Shown: positions 17,327 through 25,364 of the stretch, in pieces | Numbering within the stretch: position 1 is the stretch's first letter | How the letters are laid out: the number at the start of each line of letters is the position of its first letter | Source: Hoeflea_A sp965249925 | Lineage (GTDB): Bacteria; Pseudomonadota; Alphaproteobacteria; Rhizobiales; Rhizobiaceae | Assembly: GCA_965249925.1 (NCBI GenBank) | Contig: OZ252260.1 | Location: forward strand, 5,828,001 to 5,892,000 | Length of the DNA: 64,000 nt | Direction of reading: 5' to 3' | Translations under genes and position numbers: made by a program | Notes under the pieces: generated by a model | Told to the model about the DNA's origin: nothing | What the model saw: only the letters and a program-made list of their open reading frames with translations | Databases searched by the model: none

Positions 17327-18289
17327 CTAGCCGTCGGGACTCTCCTCGCTGATTTCCACCTCGACAACGGAGCGAATGACCGCGATGGTGCGCTCAAGAT
17401 TGCTGGTCGGTCCTTCGTTGGCGAACGCCTTTGGATCCAGGTAGCCGCCTGGCCCATTATGGCCCATTCCCGGCATGGCAATCTTGAGGAACTTGCCCTG
17501 CCTGCGGGCAAGGTTCCAGTGAGAACTGCCGAACAGCCGCCACCGATGGATGAACAGCATACCTCCGATCGTTGAAACACGGTCCTGCGATCCCTCGATG
17601 TGGACCAGCCGGTCGAGCGCCGCCAACCCCGCGTGGGAAGAGAGCACGCCACCCAACGAGATAAGTGTCAGACGGCTGTGAAAAGCCGATTGGAGAAACG
17701 GCGCGGCACCGAGGGATATCTCAGCGCCGCCACTATAACCAAGAAGCACAATCGGCCGGTGCGAAAGGGCCGTATAGCCCGCCGATACCAGCTTTTCGTG
17801 CATCGTGTGATAGGTACCTGCACTGTAGATTGGTCCATATCTGCCATCGGCGGCGACCAGCACCTGAAACATGTTGCGCAACCGGATCAGGTTCTTTGTC
17901 GCCGCCCTGTGGCGTCCCAGGAAACGCCAGAAGCGCGCGAAAATGCGCTGACCGTTAAGGGGTATGCCCGCGGGGGAATAGGGAAAGAAATCGTCGATAA
18001 TGGTGACGTCGGGCAGCGCGCGTTTCAATTCCTCAAGAAAGTTCTTTTCCAGTTCCTGATGAACATCACCGGCCATCGTACCAATTCCGGTGACATAGAA
18101 TACGACAGCCCTGCCAATAGTTTTGCGTGGGACTGCGCGTTTTTCTGCCTCCGAAAGGGCTCGGTCCGGATCAGTGGTCCATCTGGACCACCAGGTCATC
18201 GCTTCAAAGGGAGCAGTGATCAACGAGATAAACAGGGTGGCACCGACCACCAACGTAATACCGAAAAGCAGTTGTTGAAGGTCGGTCAT
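17327..18289 (-). CDS. Predicted alpha/beta-hydrolase-like membrane-anchored protein
   Basis: This is a 320-residue protein with an N-terminal transmembrane segment (FGITLVVGATLFISLITAPFEA) and a soluble domain. Residues about 60-75 (AVVFYVTGIGTMAG) and the nucleophile-elbow-like VLLGYSGGAEISLGAAPFL suggest an alpha/beta-hydrolase fold with Ser as nucleophile. HIEGSQDRVS could carry the acid residue and MPGMGHNGPGGYLD the histidine. No standard family could be named. Its start overlaps the stop of the upstream membrane protein gene by 4 bp (ATGA), so the two are translationally coupled. It converges with the AI-2E gene, with 20 bp between stops. Confidence 0.65.
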   Translation of the reverse strand: MTDLQQLLFGITLVVGATLFISLITAPFEAMTWWSRWTTDPDRALSEAEKRAVPRKTIGRAVVFYVTGIGTMAGDVHQELEKNFLEELKRALPDVTIIDDFFPYSPAGIPLNGQRIFARFWRFLGRHRAATKNLIRLRNMFQVLVAADGRYGPIYSAGTYHTMHEKLVSAGYTALSHRPIVLLGYSGGAEISLGAAPFLQSAFHSRLTLISLGGVLSSHAGLAALDRLVHIEGSQDRVSTIGGMLFIHRWRLFGSSHWNLARRQGKFLKIAMPGMGHNGPGGYLDPKAFANEGPTSNLERTIAVIRSVVEVEISEESPDG

Positions 18290-18933
18290 TTTCCCTTCAC
18301 CTTCTGCTTAACGAAGTTGAGAATCTCCGTAGAGGAAAAGCGGGAGAGCTCGCGGCTGGCAAAAAGAAAACCGCCGCGGTGCGCCGATTTGGCGCGGGTG
18401 AAGAACAATCGTTCGAGCAGGCTGGCCAGGAGCCAGCCGGACAGTGCGCATATGGCGGCAGGCAGGAACGGTACGCGCGCACCGTAAAACATGCCAAACA
18501 TCATATTGAGGGTGGTCCAGCCATATAGCGCGTAGAGTATGATGTTGCCGATGCTCGGCAGCACCGCGAGGAAGCCAAAGATAAGCGGCGCCGTCGCAAT
18601 AAAGATGACCGACATGAAATTGAGGGGCGAAACCGGCATGTCGAAAAGCAACCGAGCGACCAGAACCGACATAGAAATCCACAGGCCAAGACGCAGCGTC
18701 AGCGAAATGCCGCTGAACAGCAGACCAAGCACGAAACCGATGGGCGAGGCGGATACCAGAAACAGCGCAAAACACTGTCCGAGGAGAATGGACATCCCTG
18801 CGACGAATACGATGATGATCGACGCGAAACGACTGGTATCGTCCATCAATGTCGTGTCGTAGACGGCCGGATCAAACCGCAATGCCCCGCCGATCAACAG
18901 GTCAAGCTGCCGAAATAGTTCGGTCCATTCCAT
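18286..18933 (-). CDS. Multi-pass membrane protein of unknown function
   Basis: This 215-residue protein has five to six hydrophobic helices (for example FASIIIVFVAGMSILLGQCF, IGFVLGLLFSGISLTLRLG, VIFIATAPLIFGFLAVLPS, IILYALYGWTTLNMMFGMF). The 'TAPLIFGFLAVLPSIG' and 'YGWTTLN' layout recalls Yip1-type membrane domains, but that is only a resemblance. The first part before the helices is acidic (MEWTELFRQLDLLIGG). The atg at 18933 is preferred over the more distant 19044 start because it begins at this conserved-looking segment. It is the first gene of a two-gene operon with the hydrolase-like protein, suggesting a membrane complex. Confidence 0.55.
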   Translation of the reverse strand: MEWTELFRQLDLLIGGALRFDPAVYDTTLMDDTSRFASIIIVFVAGMSILLGQCFALFLVSASPIGFVLGLLFSGISLTLRLGLWISMSVLVARLLFDMPVSPLNFMSVIFIATAPLIFGFLAVLPSIGNIILYALYGWTTLNMMFGMFYGARVPFLPAAICALSGWLLASLLERLFFTRAKSAHRGGFLFASRELSRFSSTEILNFVKQKVKGK

Positions 18934-19169
18934 CGCGCCGCCGTCGGTCCCGCTCGCATTCAACGGTTGCGAAGCTGGCGCATTTTGGAAGCAAATACAA
19001 TGCTGACCAAACCGCGTTTCGGTGGGCTCGCCTTTCGGCTGCATAATCTGTCGGGGATCTCAACCAAAGTGGGTGGACGAGACCACCCAACAGGCGAATT
19101 CCAGCTCTGGGTTCGATTGCATGCGTTCCTATTTTGTTCTAAGTGTTGCCGGAAATCGGGAGCCAGGCC

Positions 19170-20000
19170 ATGACAGACCAAATGCGCAAGTTTGAGATCT
19201 TTCGACAACTGCATGAGCGGGACGGAGCTTTCGTCATCCCCAATCCATGGAACGCGGGGTCCGCCCTTATTCTGCAAAGCCTCGGCTTCGAGGCGCTGGC
19301 GACAACATCAGCAGGTTTAGCGTTCTCGATCGGGCGCCGTGATTCGCAACGGAACATCAGCCGTGACGTAATCCTCGACAACGCGAAGCAGATTGTCGAG
19401 ACCTGTGATCTTCCAGTGTCGGCAGATCTGGAGGGTGGTTTTGGCGATGCGCCGGAAGCCTGTGCGCAGACAGTGCGGCAAGCGATTGATACCGGACTTG
19501 TCGGGGGCTCGATCGAGGACGCGACTGCCGATCCTGATCGGCCGATTTACGATTTCGGCTTTGCGGTCGAACGGATCACAGCCGCCGTGGAAGCGAGTCG
19601 CGACAGGCCTTTTCTGTTAACCGCTCGATCCGAAAACTATCTGTTCGGGCGCCACGACCTCGATGACACCATCGCGCGTCTCCAAGCTTTCGAGGCCGCC
19701 GGTGCCGATGTGCTCTACGCCCCTGGTTTGCCGGATCTTGACAGTATCCGTACGGTGTGTGCGTCGGTCGGCAAGCCAGTCAATGTTGTCATGGGCCTTT
19801 CCGGCCCGACATGGTCGGTGGCACAACTCGCCGAGGCTGGCGTCAAACGGGTGAGCGTCGGCGGCTCTTTCGCGAGGGCTGCACTGGGCGGATTTCTGCG
19901 CGCCGCCACCGAAGTGCGTCAGCACGGCACGTTTACATATGCCGTAGAGGCGTTGCCGGATGCCGAAGCACAGCGTTACATGCGGCCGAGCCAACTATGA
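19170..20000 (+). CDS. Isocitrate lyase/PEP mutase family protein
   Basis: This 276-residue (beta/alpha)8 enzyme belongs to the isocitrate lyase/phosphoenolpyruvate mutase superfamily, which makes or breaks C-C or P-C bonds next to a carboxylate. Visible segments are AFVIPNPWNAGSALILQSLGFEALATTSAG, the metal-binding region LPVSADLEGGFGDAPEA, VGGSIEDATADPDRPIYDF, and FLLTARSENYLFGR. The 'K-K-C' motif of true isocitrate/methylisocitrate lyases is not seen, as in the poorly characterised PEPM-like group. The atg at 19170 is chosen over the upstream ttg. It lies next to uronate genes, but a role there is unproven. Confidence 0.82.
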   Translation: MTDQMRKFEIFRQLHERDGAFVIPNPWNAGSALILQSLGFEALATTSAGLAFSIGRRDSQRNISRDVILDNAKQIVETCDLPVSADLEGGFGDAPEACAQTVRQAIDTGLVGGSIEDATADPDRPIYDFGFAVERITAAVEASRDRPFLLTARSENYLFGRHDLDDTIARLQAFEAAGADVLYAPGLPDLDSIRTVCASVGKPVNVVMGLSGPTWSVAQLAEAGVKRVSVGGSFARAALGGFLRAATEVRQHGTFTYAVEALPDAEAQRYMRPSQL

Positions 20001-20014
20001 CTGATGTCTCCGGA

Positions 20015-21433
20015 CTACGTTAGTCGGTAGGCGTCACGGACTCGACCAATCACCAGATCGACGGCGAGAGCGTGTGCCTGCTCCAAGCTCAACTGGTGCT
20101 CCGCCACCATGCGAGCGAGCTTCGACGCGACCGCGCGGCGGTAGACGTCGTGACGTCCCGGAATAGACAAAAGAGCCCGCGTGTCGTCCACAAAACCCGC
20201 CAGATTGCGGAAGCCGGCGGTTTCGACCACTGCATCGAAATGCCGATCCATGCCCATCGGGCTGTCATAGAACCACCATGGCGCGCCCAAAAGCAATACC
20301 GGAAAGGCACCGGCGAGTGGCGCTAACTCGCGCCCATAGGAGGTTTCGTCGAGCGTGTACAGCACGATTTGCAGGCGGGTGTCGAAACCGAAATCGTCGA
20401 GCAAGGGTTTGAGACCGCGCGTCCAGTCGGTGCTCATCGGCATGTCAAAACCTTTGTCGGTACCGTATTTGCCAGCAATTTGCGGCGCATAATTGCGCCA
20501 CGATCCGGCGTGGATCTGCATCACCAGCCCATCCTCAGTGCTCATACGGGCCATTTCATAGAGCATTTGTGCGCGAAAGGTGGCTGACTGACCGGCATCT
20601 ATGGTTCCTGAGAGCGCGGCGTCCAGCAGCGCTTGGCAAGTGACTTTTGGAAGACTGATTGTGTCGGGTGTTGCAAATCCATGGTCGGTGGCTGTGGCGC
20701 CGCACGCCTGGAACTCCAGTCGACGTTGTCGCAAGGCTTCAAGATAGTCGTCCCACTGCGCGATGTTCCGGCCGGACAATTCCCCGAGTTTGGCTATGTC
20801 CTGCGCAAAGTCCTTGTGTTCCGGATCAGTGACCGAGTCCGGCCGGAACGTCGGCACGATCCGACCCGTCCAGTCCGGATCATCGGCCAGTGCCCGGTGT
20901 CTCCGCAGGTCGTCGACGGCGGAGTCGGTTGTCGCCAGAACCTCCATTCCAAACCGATGGTATAGTGCCCGTGGCGTGAATTCGGGACGGGCAAGCCTGG
21001 CGTTGATCTGATCGAAGACCTGATCGGCAGTCTCGGTCGAAAGCGTTTCGGTCACGCCCAACACCTCATGGAGTGCGTGATCCAGCCACAAGCGTGATGG
21101 GGTGCCCAAAAAAAAGTCGTAGCCGTCAGCAAAGGTCCGGAAGGCGGAACGGGAATCGGCGACGTCCGAGGAACCGATGCCGGCGATGCCCAGCTTTTCA
21201 TAGGGATGGCCTTGGCTGGCTAACATGCGCAGCAGATAGTGATCGGGACGGATCAGCAAATCCGTGGCATCTGTGAACCGAAAATCGGGATCAAACCACT
21301 CGATAGGCACGTGGCCATGGGGGCTTATCAGCGGGAGGTTCGAAATGCCTGCCAACAGCTGCCTTGCGATGTCGCGCACCGGTTCCTCTGGTGGTAGAAG
21401 TCTGTCGGGGTGCAGTCTCATGGGATCGGACAT
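20015..21433 (-). CDS. uxaC: Glucuronate isomerase
   Basis: This 472-residue uronate isomerase converts D-glucuronate to D-fructuronate (and D-galacturonate to D-tagaturonate) in hexuronate catabolism. The N-terminal LPLISPHGHVPIEWF holds the metal-proximal H-x-H, and VLATTDSAVDDLRRH, VPTFRPDSV, MQIHAGSWRNYAP and YTLDETSYGRELAPLAGAFP are characteristic of the amidohydrolase-like UxaC fold. Length matches the family (about 470). It is transcribed divergently from a GH2 enzyme and convergently with a PEP-mutase-like gene. The next pathway enzymes (UxuA/UxuB, kinase, aldolase) are not in the window. Confidence 0.93.
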   Translation of the reverse strand: MSDPMRLHPDRLLPPEEPVRDIARQLLAGISNLPLISPHGHVPIEWFDPDFRFTDATDLLIRPDHYLLRMLASQGHPYEKLGIAGIGSSDVADSRSAFRTFADGYDFFLGTPSRLWLDHALHEVLGVTETLSTETADQVFDQINARLARPEFTPRALYHRFGMEVLATTDSAVDDLRRHRALADDPDWTGRIVPTFRPDSVTDPEHKDFAQDIAKLGELSGRNIAQWDDYLEALRQRRLEFQACGATATDHGFATPDTISLPKVTCQALLDAALSGTIDAGQSATFRAQMLYEMARMSTEDGLVMQIHAGSWRNYAPQIAGKYGTDKGFDMPMSTDWTRGLKPLLDDFGFDTRLQIVLYTLDETSYGRELAPLAGAFPVLLLGAPWWFYDSPMGMDRHFDAVVETAGFRNLAGFVDDTRALLSIPGRHDVYRRAVASKLARMVAEHQLSLEQAHALAVDLVIGRVRDAYRLT

Positions 21434-21673
21434 GGCAGAATTCCAAAAGGCTTTGGTCGATCTTTTGTAGTTGCTGTTTGGCCGGAAACAAGAGATTTAC
21501 ATCTCAAGAATCAGCAGCCGAAGGCCTGAGACCGGATACGCCCAAAGAAGGATGCCGGTGACATAGGGTCATAGTTGGCAAACGTGGCGGATGAACCGGG
21601 TGTCGGTCTTCGCAAGTGCGTTCATCGATCCAGGTACAGTCCGGCGGCAAGATGCTCACAGCACAGGTTGATC

Positions 21674-23434
21674 ATGGAAAAGAGCGCTCTGGCTGATAAC
21701 GCCATCACATTCCTGCATGACGAGAACTATCTCGACCGTTTTTCATCGCCCATCATCGGCGTCGACAGCTGGCTCAAGGTGACCGGCCGCCCGGCGATTT
21801 CGCTGGACGGGCATTGGGGTTTTGCCATTGACCCTTTTGATACGGGATTTCGACAGCGCTGGTTCGATCAGCAACCGGCCGCCGTGCCGGCCACTGCCGA
21901 CTGGAACCCGAAGGAGGCTGAGACCTGTCCGGTACCCTCTGTCTGGAACCTGCACAGGCCGGAACTGTTCCACTATGAAGGCGGTGTTTGGTATGCGCGC
22001 GAGATCCGTGATCCCCGAACCAACAGAAATCAGCGGCTGATACTGCGGTTTGGCGCTGCCAATTACTGCGCTCGGGTGTTTCTGAATGGCGCCTTTCTCG
22101 GCATGCATCTTGGCGGCTCGACACCGTTTTGCATCGATATTTCGGACCGCATTGGTGACGGTGCGGCTGATCTGATGGTTCATGTGGAGAACAGGCGTGA
22201 TCCGGCCCGTGTACCCTGTCACCACTTCGACTGGTTCAACTATGGCGGGATGCACCGTGAAGTGGCCCTTTATGTTTTGCCTGCCGGCTACATCCGGGAC
22301 TGGTTCATTCGCTACGAAGGCGATGGTCGCATCCTAGTCGATATCGAAACGACGGAGGATCTGACCGAGGCTCACTGCGAAATCCCCGAACTCGGTCTCC
22401 GGGGGAGCGCTGTTCTAAGCGAAGGGCGGGGAAGGCTCGCTATTGAGGCTCGACCGGAGCTCTGGTCTCCAGGTTTGCCGCGGCTCTATGATGTTGTGCT
22501 GAGGGCTGGTGACGACCGGTTGGTCGAGCGGATCGGATTTCGAACCATCAGCATTGCGGCGAACCGCATTGCAATCAATGGTCAACCGTTGTTCCTGAAA
22601 GGCATTTGCGCCCACGAAGACGATCGCGACAGCGGTCGGGTCACGTCCGAACCGGACATTCGTCGTCGTTTCGCTCATGCGCGTGAACTCGGTGCGAACT
22701 TTCTTCGCCTTGCACACTACCCGCATCATGAAAGAGCGGCCGAAATTGCCGACGAGGAGGGGTTGCTCCTGTGGGAGGAGTTGCCGGCTTACTGGTCTGT
22801 GGATTTTGACAACCCGGCGACATTCGTCGACGCCGACAATCAGCTCGCCGAATTGATCCGCCGCGATCGCAACAGGGCCAGCATTATCATGTGGAGCCTT
22901 GCCAACGAGACGGCTGACACCGACTCCCGCAACGTTTTCATACGGCGACTGGCCGAAACGGCCCGCAAGCTCGATCCGACACGACTACTGACGGCAGCCT
23001 GTCTATTCAATCAGGAGACATTGACGGTAGAGGACAGGCTTGTCGAACTGCTGGATGTGGTCGGGATAAATGAATATTTCGGTTGGTATGATTGCGACGT
23101 GTCAAATCTGAAGCGTGTCCTGGATGCGTACGAAGCGGACAAGCCGCTGGTTATCTCGGAAACCGGTTGCGACATCACGGTCGGGGATGCAGGTCCCGCC
23201 TCACAGCCCAACTCAGAGGCCTTCGGTGTGCAGTATTTTAATGACCAGGTTGCCGTTGTTGAAGATCACCCGGCAGTTGCCGGTTTCATGCCCTGGCTGC
23301 TCTACGATTTCCGTACCGAGCGGCGCCAGAATCCGGCGCAACGGGGCTGGAACCGCAAAGGTCTAATCTCGGGCGACAAGTCGACGCACAAGTCGGCCTT
23401 CGATGTGATTGCCGCGTTTTATCGGCGAATTTGA
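21674..23434 (+). CDS. Glycoside hydrolase family 2, probable beta-glucuronidase
   Basis: This 586-residue GH2 glycosidase has an N-terminal jelly-roll (SLDGHWGFAIDP, VWNLHRPELFHYEGGVWYARE), an Ig-like middle domain, and a catalytic TIM barrel with FLKGICAHEDDRDSGR, LRLAHYPHHERAAEIADEEGLLLWEE, the acid/base glutamate (about E412) in WSLANETADTD, and the nucleophile glutamate (about E496) in VISETGCD. Pairing with divergent uxaC suggests that released glucuronate is the product, so beta-glucuronidase is favoured over beta-galactosidase. No clear signal peptide, so cytoplasmic. The start atg at 21674 fits the domain boundary; upstream in-frame codons look non-coding. A terminator-like hairpin follows. 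Confidence 0.85.
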   Translation: MEKSALADNAITFLHDENYLDRFSSPIIGVDSWLKVTGRPAISLDGHWGFAIDPFDTGFRQRWFDQQPAAVPATADWNPKEAETCPVPSVWNLHRPELFHYEGGVWYAREIRDPRTNRNQRLILRFGAANYCARVFLNGAFLGMHLGGSTPFCIDISDRIGDGAADLMVHVENRRDPARVPCHHFDWFNYGGMHREVALYVLPAGYIRDWFIRYEGDGRILVDIETTEDLTEAHCEIPELGLRGSAVLSEGRGRLAIEARPELWSPGLPRLYDVVLRAGDDRLVERIGFRTISIAANRIAINGQPLFLKGICAHEDDRDSGRVTSEPDIRRRFAHARELGANFLRLAHYPHHERAAEIADEEGLLLWEELPAYWSVDFDNPATFVDADNQLAELIRRDRNRASIIMWSLANETADTDSRNVFIRRLAETARKLDPTRLLTAACLFNQETLTVEDRLVELLDVVGINEYFGWYDCDVSNLKRVLDAYEADKPLVISETGCDITVGDAGPASQPNSEAFGVQYFNDQVAVVEDHPAVAGFMPWLLYDFRTERRQNPAQRGWNRKGLISGDKSTHKSAFDVIAAFYRRI

Positions 23435-23440
23435 AGGAGG

Positions 23441-23465
23441 GGCGGTCGCAATGATCGCCGCTTTT
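23441..23465 (+). terminator. Rho-independent terminator-like hairpin after the GH2 gene
   Basis: GGCGGTC (23441-23447) pairs with GATCGCC (23453-23459) with one G-T wobble and a 5-nt loop, followed by GCTTTT. It sits 6 bp after the GH2 stop codon. Confidence 0.5.
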
Positions 23466-23672
23466 AGACGTAACATCGTAGCAGCCGCTATGATCATTCC
23501 AAATCCAGTGCTCACACCGTTGGTTATTCGCTTGAGCCGGACGCACCCATGACGGTGTATCAAACCTGTCGCAGTGTTCGTCACGCGCTCCGACCATAAG
23601 AAGCGGCGGATCGACCAGCTTTGGAAAAGCAGCGGCTGTCAAACAGACTCATTTGCCAGCCGCTTTCTTTGG

Positions 23673-24104
23673 TTAGAAGACGCCTTCGTTCGGATCGATG
23701 CACGGATCGAAGCACCGGTCGAACCAGCCGCCGAGACGCACATCCAAAACGCAGTCGTCGATGCCTACGTCGTCCACCACAAGTCTCTCGGGTTCGGGAT
23801 TGCAGTAATCGATCCGACGCTCGCAACGTGGCAGATCCCAGCCGAGCAGCGATGTGGCCCTTGGTGCTTCGCACTCCCTTACCCAGTCGCAGAAGTTTGG
23901 CAAACGGCAGCCGTCATCGACACGCAGTTCCGGATTGGGTTCATCATCACAGATGCGAGGTAGAATGCACTCGCGAACCCAGCCGCGGAGGCCACCGCCA
24001 AAACCGCCGCCCCAGCCACCGCCAAAACCGCCGCCCCAGCCGCCGCCGAAGTCGCCACCCCAGCCCAGTTGATATTTGCCTGGCCAACAAAAGTCTGGAA
24101 ACAT
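23673..24104 (-). CDS. Small Gly/aromatic-repeat, cysteine-rich protein of unknown function
   Basis: A 143-residue protein without a recognised family. Residues 13-42 are a low-complexity block of GGGW/GGGF octads, encoded by three 24-bp direct repeats. Residues 43-143 contain ten of the protein's eleven cysteines (positions 6, 46, 52, 66, 72, 78, 94, 101, 118, 131, 135), many Asp, Pro and Trp, and an apparent internal duplication: C-D-x-E-P-N-P-E-L-R-V-D-D near 52-64 and C-N-P-E-P-E-R-L-V-V-D-D near 101-112. No signal peptide or helix is evident. AAAAGGGGG lies 7 nt before the atg at 24104, supporting real translation. A structural, matrix or modified-peptide role is only speculation. Confidence 0.55.
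   Translation of the reverse strand: MFPDFCWPGKYQLGWGGDFGGGWGGGFGGGWGGGFGGGLRGWVRECILPRICDDEPNPELRVDDGCRLPNFCDWVRECEAPRATSLLGWDLPRCERRIDYCNPEPERLVVDDVGIDDCVLDVRLGGWFDRCFDPCIDPNEGVF
23993..24064. repeat. Three tandem 24-bp direct repeats
   Basis: Units lie at 23993-24016, 24017-24040 and 24041-24064. The first two are identical and the third differs at about four positions. On the minus strand they encode the octad W-G-G-G-F-G-G-G inside the cysteine-rich small protein. Such perfect 24-bp repeats can expand or contract by slippage without changing the frame. Confidence 0.85.
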
Positions 24105-24740
24105 TGTATACCCCCTTTTGGAAGAACCGCATCAGCGCGGCAATAGTTGCGCCCATCAATAGCGTTGAAAAAGCTGAATCTGTCCTCGCTTCACCGCTAT
24201 TCCGCAATATAAAGATACACAAAATGATGAATAGATGAAATGTTTTTTGATAAGAGGTGATTTTTACATAAAAATTGAAATATTAATATATGATCTTATA
24301 ATAACTATATTATATTATTTATAATATAAGTATTTATATTATAGTGCGTTGAACGCTTCGGCAGAAGCGTCAGAGCGGTTTCACGCTTGTTCAACAGCAG
24401 TCATGTTCAATCGCATCAGGGTGTCACGTCGAGAGTGATCTATGGTTGATTTTCGTTCGAAAACAGAGCCTTACCCGTAGAAAATGCTGTAGGCGCCGGC
24501 CGCAGCACGGATGTGGTATATCCCGGCGTCCGACGATACCGTATACAGACCGTCAATAGCCGTATCATCCGGTTTCTGCGTCGATCATTCCAAACGAAGA
24601 CCGGCAAATACTCCTTGCCAATCACCCAAAGAGTTTCGAATGGGCAGCGCATTTGCGCGGTAACCGCTTCGCTTGCCAAGATACACGAATTACGATATCT
24701 AAAAAAAAATACACGTAATACGTGTTAGTGCGCGAAAGAA
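24105..24740. promoter_or_regulatory. 636-bp intergenic region with an AT-rich island
   Basis: The segment at about 24240-24345 is almost only A and T (blocks such as TATATTATATTATTTATAATA), in strong contrast to its neighbours. It lies upstream of the leftward Gly/Cys-rich gene. A perfect 7-bp hairpin with a tetraloop (ACGCTTC/GAAGCGT, 24353-24370) borders it. The rest (24371-24740) holds no supported gene and should include the promoter of the rightward lipoprotein gene. AT-rich DNA of this kind is a typical target for MucR-type silencers, and a MucR homologue is encoded in the window. Confidence 0.5.
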
Positions 24741-25364
24741 ATGACGATGATGGTCAATGCGAATCCAAGGGCGAGTGACCCATGCCCGATTGCCCCGATG
24801 ATTGCGAATGCAGGGCCAAGTTGGCGGTGGCTTCACGTTGCTTGCTGTTTGCTGATTCTGGCCGGGTGTGGGTGGGATTCCCGACGCCAGACTTGGGAAG
24901 GGAAACGCTATCCGGACCAGCCTCCGCAGAAAAGCGACGGATGCAGCGATATCAATGTCGATGACATAATTGCACAAGATCTACGGTGGAATGCGCATAA
25001 GTATTCAAGGGTGAGTGCAGGCGAACAGCTCTATCCACATTTCGAGAGCATCGCGCGGACCATTGTCCAACAACACGGCGATCAGCAATATCCGACCGCT
25101 CAATGCCGGATCATCAGTGATCACTACCTGCTGAAAGGTATCCCGCTTTCACCGGTTCCGTCACGCGCTCACTATGTCGTGGACATCACAATCGGACCTG
25201 AACGGCGCATCGCCGATGTGTGCGTGACGCGCAACGAGTACGCTTCGGATTTTGATCGAGGGGAAGAGCGTGTTCGCAACACCGAGAGGTCAAAACGTGA
25301 GTCTCCTATCCCAGTTTTGGAGGTTCGAACCCGCAAGTGTTTCAAATCGAGTGAACTGAAATGA
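24741..25364 (+). CDS. Putative lipoprotein of unknown function
   Basis: A 207-residue protein whose N-terminal region has a hydrophobic stretch (WLHVACCLLILAGCGWD) ending in a lipobox L-A-G-C, so it is probably a lipoprotein. The mature part is polar, with scattered cysteines (SDGCSDIN, TAQCRIIS, VCVTRNE, RTRKCFKS) and a strand-rich middle (AHYVVDITIGPERRIADVCVT). No family was recognised. The start may be the atg at 24741 or the atg at 24798; the latter gives a shorter, more typical lipoprotein signal of about 24 residues. Its stop overlaps the next gene start by 4 bp (ATGA), placing it first in a three-gene operon. Confidence 0.6.
   Translation: MTMMVNANPRASDPCPIAPMIANAGPSWRWLHVACCLLILAGCGWDSRRQTWEGKRYPDQPPQKSDGCSDINVDDIIAQDLRWNAHKYSRVSAGEQLYPHFESIARTIVQQHGDQQYPTAQCRIISDHYLLKGIPLSPVPSRAHYVVDITIGPERRIADVCVTRNEYASDFDRGEERVRNTERSKRESPIPVLEVRTRKCFKSSELK

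Noticed and set aside
23993..24064. Short direct repeats as a CRISPR array
   Set aside because: The units are contiguous without spacers and lie in a coding frame; no cas genes are present.
23854..24072. Proline-rich plus-strand frame (PPPKPPPQ repeats)
   Set aside because: It is the other strand of the 24-bp repeats. The minus-strand frame has a far better ribosome binding site and start and spans more of the locus.
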